This document shows, in pieces, positions 49,632 through 58,573 of a stretch of 64,000 bases of DNA. Each line of letters opens with the position of its first letter. Within the stretch, counting starts at the first letter, position 1. The notes under the pieces were generated by a model. That model did no database searches and had not been told where the DNA came from. It saw only the letters and a list, made by a program, of their open reading frames with translations. The stretch lies in assembly GCF_001042485.2 (NCBI RefSeq), contig NZ_LBMN02000012.1:310001-374000 (forward strand), written 5' to 3'. A program made the translations under genes and the position numbers. The stretch is from Bacillus paralicheniformis (GTDB taxonomy: Bacteria; Bacillota; Bacilli; Bacillales; Bacillaceae).

Positions 49632-49665
49632 GTTCTGCTTTATGATCATAAAGCAGAACTTTTTA
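49632..49665 (+). terminator. Terminator of the maturation genes
   Basis: 28-nt perfect palindrome GTTCTGCTTTATGA/TCATAAAGCAGAAC (49632-49659), followed by TTTTT. Confidence 0.85.
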
Positions 49666-49678
49666 GGCGGTGGTTCAT

Positions 49679-50155
49679 ATGAAACAGGAATACAAGCGGC
49701 CGGTACTATTCATCTCCTCCCTCTTCATGGCCTTTTGCGCCGTTTATTTCGGCGGCAGACTGATCGGTTTCTATATGGCGGAAAACCCGAAATGGAACGG
49801 GCAAAGCGCTGACGGAAATTGGGAGGCCGTGATCAAAAAGATAGAAGGCCGCACGCTGTTCGGTGGAGACCTCTACTGGACAGGCGACCGCGGGGAACTG
49901 GACGATATATATTTGGAAAAATTGGTCGTAAAGTTTGGCGATGAAATCGTTTTGAACTCCCAAGTCGAGACGCCGATGAAAGATTACGCGGGAGGCGAAT
50001 TCCCCGGCGGAGGGTCAAAAGAACAATCCGTTTCTTTTTTGGAAGAGCTTGAAGAAGCCGAATTCGCCGGCCGCAAGGTAACGGTTCAATTGGATTGGAG
50101 AGAGGGCAAACAAGCGTCCCATACAGCATTTACGCTTGATAAAAGCTCATGGTAA
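49679..50155 (+). CDS. Membrane-anchored protein of unknown function beside the peptide cluster
   Basis: Protein of 158 aa: one N-terminal membrane helix (PVLFISSLFMAFCAVYFGG), then an extracytoplasmic-looking domain with beta-rich acidic sequence (GNWEAVIKKIEGRTLFGGDL; YLEKLVVKFGDEIVLNSQVE). GGCGGTGG precedes ATG 49679. It begins just after the terminator of the maturation operon, so it has its own or read-through transcription. A role in self-protection is possible from position only; no family is recognised. Confidence 0.65.
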   Translation: MKQEYKRPVLFISSLFMAFCAVYFGGRLIGFYMAENPKWNGQSADGNWEAVIKKIEGRTLFGGDLYWTGDRGELDDIYLEKLVVKFGDEIVLNSQVETPMKDYAGGEFPGGGSKEQSVSFLEELEEAEFAGRKVTVQLDWREGKQASHTAFTLDKSSW

Positions 50156-50157
50156 AA

Positions 50158-50183
50158 GGCGGAATATCGAATTATATTCCGCC
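50158..50183. terminator. Bidirectional hairpin
   Basis: GGCGGAATAT (50158-50167) pairs with ATATTCCGCC (50174-50183). It overlaps the 3' end of the epimerase-like gene. Confidence 0.65.
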
Positions 50184-51152
50184 CATCTCAATTTTGCTTC
50201 GCATCGTCAGCTCTTCCTGCGGCCCCAAATCCCGAAATCCGGTCACATTCTTCGGAAGGTTGAGGTTCGGTGCATTCGTCATCCAAGTATATGGCTCTAT
50301 ACAAAGCAGGTCATCCTGATCTGATGTACCGTTAAACACGACCCAGTGCTTAAAATGACCGTCGCATTGGTAGCGGACGCGAATGCCGGCGAGGCTGTCC
50401 GCAATGACGGCAGCGCTGTTTCCTTCCTGGTCTTGTTCAGCTGCCAATATATCGTCAAGCCTTTCTCCCGCTGCCATTTTTCCCGCTTTGAACTCCTCTG
50501 TCACCCGATACTCGCCTGTCGGCAGCATGCGGTCTGTCAGCGTCCATCGCTTTGAGGCAGGAAGAGTAAACAGGCACCTTTCTTTATCTCCTGCTTCGTT
50601 TAAAGGATAGCGGAAAGATGTGTGGTACCCCAATCCGATCGGCATCGGGTCTTGACCGCGGTTGACAGCCGATGCATCGATTTTCAGATGCTGCCCTTCT
50701 AACGTGTAGGTGATGGTGATGGAAAACGAGTGCGGAAAGATCGCTTTAATATCGGGATGATCCTCAGAGTCCAGCTTCGTCTGCACGATGATCCTCTCTT
50801 CTGTTGCCTCCACTTTTTCCACCGTCCATTTTTTATCGTAAAGAAATCCGTGCAGGTGGTTTTCGAGCGGCTTTTCATTGATCGGCAGCTCGTACGTTCT
50901 TCCCGCATATGTAAATCTTCCGTGATCGATCCGGTTGGGAGGAAAAAGAACAGGAATTCCGAATAAAAACGGATTCGCGTCATATTCTTCCTTTGTTTCA
51001 GGCGCTTTCAACAATTTCAAACCGCTCGGCTTCCACTTCAGTGAAATTAAATTGCTTCCCCACCCGGGCACAAGGACAGCCTCTAAATCATCATTTTCCA
51101 ACCATATCGCTTCCTCATCTAAAAACCGGCTTTTCTGAACAGTGTAAGACAT
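50172..51152 (-). CDS. Aldose 1-epimerase (galactose mutarotase) family protein
   Basis: Cytosolic protein of 326 aa with the mutarotase fold, expected to interconvert anomers of a hexose or hexose phosphate. Seen: VPGWGSNLISLKWK, FGIPVLFPPNRIDHGRFTYA, the catalytic His region ENHLHGFLYDKKW and MPIGLGYHTSFRYPLN. ATG 51152 has GGGGGAA 8 nt upstream; ATG 51158 is too close. A promoterless-looking gap of 237 nt separates it from nhaC on the other strand. Not found, to my memory, between nhaX and nhaC in B. subtilis. Confidence 0.85.
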   Translation of the reverse strand: MSYTVQKSRFLDEEAIWLENDDLEAVLVPGWGSNLISLKWKPSGLKLLKAPETKEEYDANPFLFGIPVLFPPNRIDHGRFTYAGRTYELPINEKPLENHLHGFLYDKKWTVEKVEATEERIIVQTKLDSEDHPDIKAIFPHSFSITITYTLEGQHLKIDASAVNRGQDPMPIGLGYHTSFRYPLNEAGDKERCLFTLPASKRWTLTDRMLPTGEYRVTEEFKAGKMAAGERLDDILAAEQDQEGNSAAVIADSLAGIRVRYQCDGHFKHWVVFNGTSDQDDLLCIEPYTWMTNAPNLNLPKNVTGFRDLGPQEELTMRSKIEMGGI

Positions 51153-51280
51153 TCGCATTTCCCCCTATTTTGGCTAAAGGATCAGTGAAACGTGTATCAA
51201 GTACATGCCTATCTCTAATCTATTATATCTTAAAAAAGTCAGCGCTTTCAAAATAGAATGGGCGAACCTTTGAAAAATGT

Positions 51281-51308
51281 TTGAAATATTTTAATTTAAG
51301 TATATAAT
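51281..51308 (+). promoter_or_regulatory. Sigma-A promoter of nhaC
   Basis: TTGAAA (51281-51286), 16-nt spacer, TATAAT (51303-51308). Transcript start near 51315. Confidence 0.7.
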
Positions 51309-51389
51309 CTATTTTTCTGTTATAATACGTTTATGCACAAAAGCATCAAAGTATTAAAGAGAGATATTTCTTCTAATGAGGTGTGTGAT

Positions 51390-52748
51390 TTGTCAAACGA
51401 AAAACGTCTATCGTTTTCCATATCGGCTCTATTGTTTTTGGCCATATTGTTCATTATTTTCACCTGCTTATTCATATTTAAAGCAGAAGCGCACATACCG
51501 CTGTTGATTTGCGTTGGTTTTTTAGCCGCTGTCGGCGCGGTGAAAGGCCATTCCTGGAAAGACCTTGAAAGCGGCATTGTCTCAGGCATCCGGAATGGCG
51601 TTCAGCCGATTATCGTCCTTTGTTTAATCGGCATCTTAATCGGAGTCTGGGAGTACAGCGGCGCGATTCCGACGGTAACGGTTTACGCGTTGAACCTGAT
51701 TGAACCGCAGCACCTGCTGCTCACCGCACTTTTCAGCTGTCTTGTGATCAGTTCATTGGTCGGCTCCAGCTTTACGACGGTCAGCACGATCGGCGTCGCC
51801 CTCATCGGCGTGGCCGCGGCGGCCGGCGTTCCCCTGACATGGGCGGCGGGAGCCGTGATTTGCGGCGCCTGTTTCGGCGACAAAATGTCTCCGATGTCTG
51901 ACACGACCAATTTTGCCGCAGGAGTCGGGGAGCTTCCCATTTTCAAGCATATCAGACATATGGCGGGAACGACGATCCCCGCTCTTTTGATCACGATTTT
52001 GCTTTTCTTTTTCATGGGCCGTTCTTTAACGGCGGCACCGGCTTCTACCGAAAACATTCATGCGATCATAAACGGAATAGAAGGTACAGTTAACATCAGC
52101 GTCTGGGCGCTTCTGTCGCCTCTTCTTGTGATTGTACTTGCTGTCAGACGAACGCCCGTCATTCCGTCGCTTGCAACGGGAATCGTTTCCGCCGGAATTC
52201 TTGCCGCGTTGATACAGCCTGACGCCAGCATTTCATCGTTTTTGTCAGCGATGCAGAATGGTCCGGTTTTCTCAGCCGACACTGAAGCCGTTGAGAAAAT
52301 TTTAAACCGCGGCGGCCTTCAATCGATGATGGGCTCTGTTTCCCTGATTATCATCGCATTCGCGCTCGGCGGTCTCATGGAAAAAATCGGCCTGATTACA
52401 AGCCTGCTTGAAGGTGTAATCAAGGGCATTCATACGAAAGGCCGGCTTGTGTTCTCAACCGTTTCATCAAGCATCGGCATGAACCTGGCGACAGGCGAAC
52501 AGTATTTATCGATCTTGATTCCCGGACAGTCCTTTAAAAAGCTGTATGACAAGCTCGGAATCGACCGGAAGCATTTGTCGAGATCGCTTGAAGACGGAGG
52601 GACATTAATCAATCCGATGATCCCTTGGGGAGTCAGCGGCGCGTTCATGTCCAGCGCGCTCGGCGTTCCCGTCATTGAATATTTGCCGTTTGTGTTTTTC
52701 CTATATTTATCGCCGCTCTTTTCAATTTTGTTCGGTTTCCGCAAGTAA
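51390..52748 (+). CDS. nhaC: Na+/H+ antiporter NhaC
   Basis: Membrane antiporter of 452 aa with about 11-12 helices. NhaC family parts: DLESGIVSGIRNGVQPIIVL, CLIGILIGVWEYSGAIPTV, VGSSFTTVSTIGVALIGVA, ICGACFGDKMSPMSDTTNFA and SLEDGGTLINPMIPWGVSGA. TTG 51390 follows GAGGTG and gives the length of B. subtilis NhaC (453 aa); the longer frame from 51333 contains the SD. It has its own good promoter. Confidence 0.93.
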   Translation: MSNEKRLSFSISALLFLAILFIIFTCLFIFKAEAHIPLLICVGFLAAVGAVKGHSWKDLESGIVSGIRNGVQPIIVLCLIGILIGVWEYSGAIPTVTVYALNLIEPQHLLLTALFSCLVISSLVGSSFTTVSTIGVALIGVAAAAGVPLTWAAGAVICGACFGDKMSPMSDTTNFAAGVGELPIFKHIRHMAGTTIPALLITILLFFFMGRSLTAAPASTENIHAIINGIEGTVNISVWALLSPLLVIVLAVRRTPVIPSLATGIVSAGILAALIQPDASISSFLSAMQNGPVFSADTEAVEKILNRGGLQSMMGSVSLIIIAFALGGLMEKIGLITSLLEGVIKGIHTKGRLVFSTVSSSIGMNLATGEQYLSILIPGQSFKKLYDKLGIDRKHLSRSLEDGGTLINPMIPWGVSGAFMSSALGVPVIEYLPFVFFLYLSPLFSILFGFRK

Positions 52749-52788
52749 AAAAACGCCGTTTCCTCATGGAAGCGGCGTTTTTCTTTTG
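52748..52788. terminator. Bidirectional terminator of nhaC and dat
   Basis: AAAAACGCCG and CGGCGTTTTT, with an inner TTCC/GGAA helix. T-runs on both strands. Confidence 0.82.
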
Positions 52789-53640
52789 TTAAACCGTTTT
52801 GGCTGTCTCTGACAAAATGCTGTTTTGCAAAGCGGTCTGCACATTTTTTGTGAGCGGTCCGGGCGCTCCGGAGCCGATTGTTTGCCCGTCAATCGATGTG
52901 ACCGGAATGACTTCGGCTGTCGTTGACGTGATGAATACTTCATCCGCATTCAGCAATTCATCCTTTGTCACCGCTTTTTCTTCGTAATTCAAGCCGTTCT
53001 CTTCACACAGCTGAAGAACTTTCATCCGCGTGATGCCGTTTAAGATGAGCGTTGTCACAGGATGGGTGTAGATAACATTTTGTTTGGCGACGTAAACATT
53101 TGAAGACGTCCCTTCCGTCACCAAACCGTCGCGAATTAAGATCGCTTCAAAGGCGGAAGCTTCCTGTGCTTTTTGCTTGATCATTACATTGTACAACAGA
53201 TTTAAGCTTTTAATGTCGCATCTCAGCCAGCGCATGTCGTCCGCAGTAATAGCCGAAACGCCGTTTTGCTGTTCTTTTTCAGGCTTCTGAATAGGAAATG
53301 TATAAGCCGTCACCTGAGGCGTAAGCCCTGCTCCGTATTGATGCTTCCTCGGAGCTTTTCCCCTTGTCACTTGAAGATACAGCCCGCCGTCCCGCCTCTG
53401 ATTGATGTCGACGAGCTCTTTCAGCTGGCTTTTCAGTTCGGCTTCTGAAAAAGACAAGTCGATTCCGATTTCGGCTGCGCTTTTGTATAAGCGGGCAATG
53501 TGTTCATCAAGCGTGAACAAGATTCCATTGTAAATGCGGATGACTTCATAGACGCCGTCTCCAAATTGGTAGCCTCTGTCCTCAATATCAACCGCACACT
53601 CGCTCCGTTCCATCAGCCGGCCGTTAAAAAGAACTTTCAT
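52789..53640 (-). CDS. dat: D-alanine aminotransferase
   Basis: PLP enzyme of 283 aa, fold class IV, converting D-alanine and 2-oxoglutarate to pyruvate and D-glutamate for cell-wall precursors. Seen: [32 protein letters not shown], the lysine region [15 protein letters not shown] (PLP Lys near residue 146), EGTSSNVYV, and [21 protein letters not shown] precedes the ATG. Close match to B. subtilis Dat (YheM, 282 aa) in sequence and position. Confidence 0.95.
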   Translation of the reverse strand: MKVLFNGRLMERSECAVDIEDRGYQFGDGVYEVIRIYNGILFTLDEHIARLYKSAAEIGIDLSFSEAELKSQLKELVDINQRRDGGLYLQVTRGKAPRKHQYGAGLTPQVTAYTFPIQKPEKEQQNGVSAITADDMRWLRCDIKSLNLLYNVMIKQKAQEASAFEAILIRDGLVTEGTSSNVYVAKQNVIYTHPVTTLILNGITRMKVLQLCEENGLNYEEKAVTKDELLNADEVFITSTTAEVIPVTSIDGQTIGSGAPGPLTKNVQTALQNSILSETAKTV

Positions 53641-53937
53641 TTCTCCATCCCCTTATTTTTGTTGACTTCTGAATTTTCTCCATTCCATTCTAACACGACC
53701 CTGCTGATCAAAATAGTGCAATATTTCCAAAAACTTTTTTCCGCCTTCAGGATCAAAAAAACAGCATTCCCTATCGTTCAACATTTTCTCTTAAAATTTG
53801 ATATATTTTTCCCTTCATCCTGTATTCATCTTCTATCCAATCCTGTATACTTAGACATTGTGATCCATTATTTTATGAGACTAGCATTCTATCTCATAAT
53901 GGAATTGGAACGAGAAAAATGATACGGAGAGAGTGAC

Positions 53938-54849
53938 ATGCGCCAAGTATCAAAAAAAACTGCCCCATCTGTAGCTTATTTGTTGACGAAAGCAGCGTGC
54001 TTTTTCGTGTTGTGTCTGATTCTCCTGTACGTGTGGGACCTTTCACAGTCCTCTGCCGCTACTGAGAAAAGAGAGCTTACGGTGTCGGAAAACAGCCAAA
54101 TGAGGCATGAAGGAGACAGCGTTCCGCTCAAAAAAGCAACGCAAGGCGAACTTCTCGATCACTTGAGCACAAAACAGCAGATCGAAAAGCGCAAGCAGGA
54201 AAAAGAGAAGCAAAAAGCTGCTGCGGAAAAAAAGCAAGAAAAATCGAAGGAAAAAACGGTTTATTTGACGTTTGACGATGGGCCTTCAGCCGTAAGCCAA
54301 AGGCTGCTGCAAATTTTATCCGAACATGATGCTAAAGCGACATTCTTCATGCTCGAACCGAACATGAAGCTTCACAAAGAAGCCGTTCTCAATATGAAGC
54401 AGCAGGGCCATGCACTTGGACTTCACGGGGTGACCCATGACCAAAAGCAATTTTATAAAGGCGCCAATTCTCCTCATCTGGAAATGAAGCAGGCTCAAAA
54501 AACGCTGAAGTCTATCACCGGGGTTGAAACCCATTTGATCAGAACGCCGTACGGAAGCAAACCTTCGCTGACCGAAGCGCAGAAAAAAGTGCTGAAAAAG
54601 AACGGATTTATTTATTGGGACTGGAATATTGACAGCCTGGACTGGAAATACAGAAGCCAAAAATTCGTTCCGGAAGTCATGAACCAGCTGAATATGCTGG
54701 AAAAGCGGCAGACAAAACAGCCGATCGTGATCCTGATGCACGATATTCCTTCAACGGTTCAATCATTGCCGTTATTGCTGACAAATTTAAAAAACATGGG
54801 GTATTCATTTGCAACACTTGATGAATCGATGACACCCGTTCATGAATAA
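53938..54849 (+). CDS. yheN: Polysaccharide deacetylase YheN
   Basis: Membrane-anchored or secreted deacetylase of 303 aa, NodB fold. One N-terminal helix (ACFFVLCLILLYVWDL), a charged Lys/Glu/Gln linker to about residue 100, then the five motifs: TFDDGPSA (metal Asp), LGLHGVTHDQ (metal His pair), RTPYGSK, WDWNIDSLDW and ILMHDI. Expected to deacetylate peptidoglycan or another N-acetylated glycan. GGAGAGAG precedes the ATG. The 297-nt gap before it contains no other gene. It ends in a clear terminator. Confidence 0.92.
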   Translation: MRQVSKKTAPSVAYLLTKAACFFVLCLILLYVWDLSQSSAATEKRELTVSENSQMRHEGDSVPLKKATQGELLDHLSTKQQIEKRKQEKEKQKAAAEKKQEKSKEKTVYLTFDDGPSAVSQRLLQILSEHDAKATFFMLEPNMKLHKEAVLNMKQQGHALGLHGVTHDQKQFYKGANSPHLEMKQAQKTLKSITGVETHLIRTPYGSKPSLTEAQKKVLKKNGFIYWDWNIDSLDWKYRSQKFVPEVMNQLNMLEKRQTKQPIVILMHDIPSTVQSLPLLLTNLKNMGYSFATLDESMTPVHE

Positions 54850-54862
54850 CATCCCATGTCTG

Positions 54863-54887
54863 ATCCCCTGATGAAGGGGATTTTTTT
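54863..54887 (+). terminator. Terminator of yheN
   Basis: ATCCCCT/AGGGGAT stem with a 5-nt loop, followed by TTTTTTT. Confidence 0.85.
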
Positions 54888-54983
54888 ATTTCCTCCCTCG
54901 AGTGTGATTATCTGACACACTTGTTGCCAAAAAAACAATTTTCTGATTATGATGCAGTTATCTTTATATCATGGGGTGGGTAA

Positions 54984-55478
54984 ATGAAAATCGAAGAGTT
55001 GCATTCAACCGCGGAATATGCCAATCAATTGGCCGAGCTTCTCATCCGCGTCGTCGATGACGGGGCATCGGTCGGCTTTCTGCCTCCGCTTGAAAAGCAA
55101 CGGGCGGAGGCTTATTGGAAAACAGCCGTCACACCGGATTCTTTTTTATGGATTGCCAAACAAAACGGCCGGATCGCGGGAAGTGTTCAATTGCACTTAT
55201 GCACAAAACAAAACGGCCGCCACAGAGCGGAAATCTGCAAGTTAATGACAGATCCCGCCTTCAGGCGGCAAGGCATCGCCAGATCGTTAATGGAAAAAGC
55301 GATCGACAGGGCGAAACAGGAAGGCAGATCTCTTCTCGTGCTGGATACAAGGGAAAAAGACCCGTCCAACCTTCTTTACGCTTCGCTCGGCTTTGCCGAA
55401 GCCGGCCGCATTCCCGCATACGCGGAATCTGCAGACGGCGGCTTCGATGCATCCGTTTTTTATTATAAAAAATTGTGA
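54984..55478 (+). CDS. GNAT family N-acetyltransferase
   Basis: Cytosolic acetyl-CoA-dependent transferase of 164 aa. The acetyl-CoA loop is seen as KLMTDPAFRRQGIARSLMEK (RxxGxA type), preceded by the strand RIAGSVQLHL and followed by LLVLDTREKDPSNLLYASLG. GGGGTGGG precedes the ATG. It stands alone between yheN and srtN; acceptor unknown. Similar short GNATs are often annotated as resistance-like (aminoglycoside or tabtoxin resistance), which cannot be decided here. Confidence 0.85.
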   Translation: MKIEELHSTAEYANQLAELLIRVVDDGASVGFLPPLEKQRAEAYWKTAVTPDSFLWIAKQNGRIAGSVQLHLCTKQNGRHRAEICKLMTDPAFRRQGIARSLMEKAIDRAKQEGRSLLVLDTREKDPSNLLYASLGFAEAGRIPAYAESADGGFDASVFYYKKL

Positions 55479-55488
55479 TGAAGCTCAG

Positions 55489-55519
55489 AAAAAGGCGCTC
55501 CGGTCTGGAGCGCCTTTTT
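55489..55519. terminator. Bidirectional terminator
   Basis: AAAAAGGCGCTCC (55489-55501) pairs with GGAGCGCCTTTTT (55507-55519). It serves the GNAT gene and srtN. Confidence 0.88.
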
Positions 55520-56267
55520 AACAGTTAAGCTTCCGAACAAACTCGGCAATTTTTTGATGGATGACAATAACGAACAAATGATCGTAAGGTGTCTCATCGA
55601 GATTGATCATCGCTTTCTTCAACCCGGGGATCAGGTGAGCTTCTTCAGGAACAAACCTGACAGGCGCCACTTCAAGTGAAGTGCCGATCACCAAAAGCAG
55701 GTCGGATTCGTTGAGGGCTTCAAAAAGCGTGTCGAAATGCTGAACGGCATCGCCGAACAGCACGACATCCGTTTTTAATATGAATCCGCATTCTCTCCCC
55801 TTGCCATTGACGCGATGGCACCTTGGCACTTCTTCTTGAAGAATGTGGTCAAGACCATAGCGCGCCCCGCATTTAGGGCATGCGGCTGTTTGGATCGAAC
55901 CGTGCAGTTCATATACATGGCGGCTTCCCGCCTTGAGATGCAGTCCGTCGATATTTTGCGTGAACACCTTGACATCCTTACCGCTTTTCTCGAGTTCGGC
56001 TAAATAAAGGTGCCCGTCATTCGGCTGATAAGTTCCAGTCATTTTCATTTGAAAAAGCTCTTTAAACTTCGGCCAAAACAATTTTGGATATCGTTCGTAA
56101 TAATCACGGCTCATCGCTTCCATTCTTGACAGATCTTCCGTCCATATGCCGCCGGCTGAACGAAAATCAGGAATACCTGATTCCGTGCTCATACCGGCGC
56201 CTGTCAAAACGGTAATGCGCTCGGCATTTTCGATCAACTCCGCAAATCTCAGGGCTTTTTCCTCCAT
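55518..56267 (-). CDS. srtN: NAD-dependent protein deacetylase (sirtuin) SrtN
   Basis: Cytosolic sirtuin of 249 aa that removes acetyl groups from lysines, consuming NAD. Motifs: LTGAGMSTESGIPDFRSAGG, FTQNIDGLHLKAGS with the catalytic His in ELHGSI, four zinc Cys in CPKCGARYG and CHRVNGKGRECG, and IGTSLEVAPVRF. GGAAGGGAGAC precedes the start. In B. subtilis it regulates acetyl-CoA synthetase with AcuC. Position next to yhdY matches. Confidence 0.95.
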   Translation of the reverse strand: MEEKALRFAELIENAERITVLTGAGMSTESGIPDFRSAGGIWTEDLSRMEAMSRDYYERYPKLFWPKFKELFQMKMTGTYQPNDGHLYLAELEKSGKDVKVFTQNIDGLHLKAGSRHVYELHGSIQTAACPKCGARYGLDHILQEEVPRCHRVNGKGRECGFILKTDVVLFGDAVQHFDTLFEALNESDLLLVIGTSLEVAPVRFVPEEAHLIPGLKKAMINLDETPYDHLFVIVIHQKIAEFVRKLNC

Positions 56268-56296
56268 TTGGCTTGTCTCCCTTCCAAAAGCGTTAC

Positions 56297-57373
56297 CTAA
56301 GCATTTCCTTGCTGATCTTTCATTTTCTTCAACTCAAAAAGGCTGTGCCCCGGAGAAACAAAATCAACCTGCTCCTCTTTCATAATATCAAGAATGCGGT
56401 AGTTGACATCCTGTCTGACGTCTAAGTTTTCGGCCCAGACCGTCGTATTGGTATAGTAGTTGAAGAAGATGCTTAAATGCGTATCCTTCAGGACATCGAA
56501 ATTGACCATAATGACATCCGGGTTGACCCCTTCGTGCGACTTGAGCATTTCTTTGAAACGCTCCACACATCGTTCGACTTTCTCGCGCGGGGTGGACGGA
56601 TCGATTTCGAGCGTAAAGGTGACCTGACGCTTTCGCATTTTCGTCCAGTTCATGATCGCTTCGTTAGCCAGCACCGAGTTGGGGACGGTCACGAGAGCTT
56701 CTCCGGCCGTGCGGACTTTCGTGCTTCTGAAGGATATATCTTCAACAGATCCGGTGACGATATTTGTTTCAATCCAATCGCCGATTGTAAAGGGCTTCTC
56801 CATAATAATGACAATTCCGCCGAAAAAGTTGCCGACAGTGTCTTTTGCCGCAAGAGCAAAAGCGAATCCGCCGAGCCCGAGTCCGGCAACAAATCCGTTG
56901 ACATCATAATTGAACTCTCCGGCGATGACGCTGATTCCGAGCGCTACAATGATAAAACGGAGAATCTTGGACAGAAACGGCGCAAGAATATCATCCATAT
57001 CAAGCTCAAGCCGCTTATTGATTTTATCGAACAAAACCGACGAAGCCGCCGTTAAGTTGTATAGGCCGCTTACAATGACCAAAATCACGGACACTCTGTA
57101 CAGTTTATGAACGATCGCCATATGCCCATCAAAAAACGGGGAATAAATGATGGCCAGATAAATACCGAGTATCGCAAAAAACCACCGGGCCGGCTTTTCA
57201 AACGCCAGCACCACCTGATTGAAAAAGTCTGTTTTCGTCTTATTCGTCAATTTCAGTATCAGGTTGAATAAGTATTTCGTAAATATTTTTCGAAACGCGA
57301 AAAATAAAAGAAGGATACCGATGCTGATTCCGATATCGACAGCGAAATCTATTGTCATATACTTTTCGAACAT
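56297..57373 (-). CDS. yhdY: MscS-family mechanosensitive channel YhdY
   Basis: Membrane channel of 358 aa. Four or five N-terminal helices, with the pore-lining helix near residues 160-190 (FVAGLGLGGFAFALAAKDTV, Gly/Ala pattern of MscS TM3) and then a cytoplasmic beta domain (NFFGGIVIIMEKPFTIGDWI). AGGGAG precedes the ATG. It should open under hypo-osmotic shock. It is about 13 residues shorter than I remember for B. subtilis YhdY. Confidence 0.92.
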   Translation of the reverse strand: MFEKYMTIDFAVDIGISIGILLLFFAFRKIFTKYLFNLILKLTNKTKTDFFNQVVLAFEKPARWFFAILGIYLAIIYSPFFDGHMAIVHKLYRVSVILVIVSGLYNLTAASSVLFDKINKRLELDMDDILAPFLSKILRFIIVALGISVIAGEFNYDVNGFVAGLGLGGFAFALAAKDTVGNFFGGIVIIMEKPFTIGDWIETNIVTGSVEDISFRSTKVRTAGEALVTVPNSVLANEAIMNWTKMRKRQVTFTLEIDPSTPREKVERCVERFKEMLKSHEGVNPDVIMVNFDVLKDTHLSIFFNYYTNTTVWAENLDVRQDVNYRILDIMKEEQVDFVSPGHSLFELKKMKDQQGNA

Positions 57374-57474
57374 TGCTTTCTCTCCCTTATTTCACTCATC
57401 AAGCTTTTATTATACTAAAACGAGCAAAAAATTTCTCACTTTATTGTGCGCCAAAAATATCCGTCGACACGCAT

Positions 57475-57503
57475 AAAAGGCCGCCGAACACTTCGGCAGC
57501 CTG
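57475..57503 (-). terminator. Terminator of yhdX
   Basis: AGGC-C-GCCGAA/TTCGGC-A-GCCT hairpin with one mismatch. The minus-strand flank is TTTT. Confidence 0.6.
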
Positions 57504-57555
57504 ATGATCATCATATTTTATTGTTCCAGAGACAACGTGATTCGGGCCAACACCG

Positions 57556-57663
57556 CTATTTCTTCTTCTGAGACTGTGTTTGATCAAGGAGAGTCGCTTT
57601 AAACATTTCAGCATCTGTTTCGATCTTAATCCGTTCTTCCACTTTAATTCTCCCTTTACCCAT
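57556..57663 (-). CDS. yhdX: Small protein YhdX
   Basis: Basic-acidic microprotein of 35 aa: MGKGRIKVEERIKIETDAEM followed by FKATLLDQTQSQKKK. It matches the 35-aa B. subtilis YhdX in length and place between yhdY and yhdW. AAAGGAGGCGAG lies before two adjacent ATGs (57666 and 57663). Function unknown; predicted helix. Too short for many gene finders. Confidence 0.85.
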   Translation of the reverse strand: MGKGRIKVEERIKIETDAEMFKATLLDQTQSQKKK

Positions 57664-57853
57664 CATCTCGCCTCCTTTTGTCCATTATAAAATATCAGAA
57701 TTTTTAGTAAATGATCCTTTTGTACCATTTTGCCGAAATTTGTCGCTTGCCTCTTCTCCTGCCTTTTGTCCGCTTCAGTCTAATGATTTACTTGCATCGC
57801 CAAAATCGGGTATCCTTGTGATGGAAAGATTTTATCAAGAGGAGCTGACATGC

Positions 57854-58558
57854 TTGCATATTATCGCACATCGCGGAGCCTCGGCTTACGCCCCTGAAAA
57901 TACGTTTGCCGCTTTTGAAAAAGCGGTGGAGCTCGGGGCTGATTTTATCGAACTCGATGTACAGCTGACAAAAGACGGCAGACTTGCCGTCATCCACGAT
58001 GACAAAGTTGACAGAACGACGAACGGTACCGGTTTCGTTCGCGAGTATACGATGAAAGAGCTCGAAAAGCTTGATGCGGGAAGCTGGTTCGGCCCGGAAT
58101 TTCAAGGCGAAAAAATCCCTTCACTTGAAGCTGTTCTGGGGAAGTATCACAACAAGACTGGCCTTCTCATCGAAATCAAGTCGTCCAAAACCCAGCCCGG
58201 AATCGAAAAAGCGGCCGGACAACTGATCAGCCGGTTCGGCCATTCGATGAACACGATTGTCCAGTCGTTTGACGCAGGCGCCATGAGGGCGCTTCATCAC
58301 ATGTATCCTTCGATTCCGGCCGCCGTTTTGATCAGACCGCGATTCGGAATGCTGCCGCGCGCCCGGCTGCGGCAAATCGCGGGGTTTGCCCGGTACGTCA
58401 GCCTGAAAGCTACGATGGTCAGCCCTTTTCTGATCAAATCGATTCACAGCTGTGATTTGAAGGCGCTGGCCTGGACGGTCAACGGGCAGAAAACGGGACG
58501 CCGCCTCAAAAGCTGGAAAATCGATGGGATCATTACCGACTACCCGGATTATTTTTGA
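57854..58558 (+). CDS. yhdW: Glycerophosphodiester phosphodiesterase YhdW
   Basis: Enzyme of 234 aa (GDPD family, TIM barrel) that hydrolyses glycerophosphodiesters to glycerol 3-phosphate and an alcohol. Motifs: IIAHRGASAYAPENTFAAFE with the catalytic His, ELDVQLTKDGRLAVIHDDKV with metal Glu/Asp and the second His, and GLLIEIKSS. No signal peptide when started at TTG 57854, which has AAGAGGAG upstream, so it is cytosolic. The frame extends to 57740 without an SD. yhdV follows after 15 nt. Confidence 0.88.
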   Translation: MHIIAHRGASAYAPENTFAAFEKAVELGADFIELDVQLTKDGRLAVIHDDKVDRTTNGTGFVREYTMKELEKLDAGSWFGPEFQGEKIPSLEAVLGKYHNKTGLLIEIKSSKTQPGIEKAAGQLISRFGHSMNTIVQSFDAGAMRALHHMYPSIPAAVLIRPRFGMLPRARLRQIAGFARYVSLKATMVSPFLIKSIHSCDLKALAWTVNGQKTGRRLKSWKIDGIITDYPDYF

Positions 58559-58573
58559 GAAAGAAGGAAAAGT

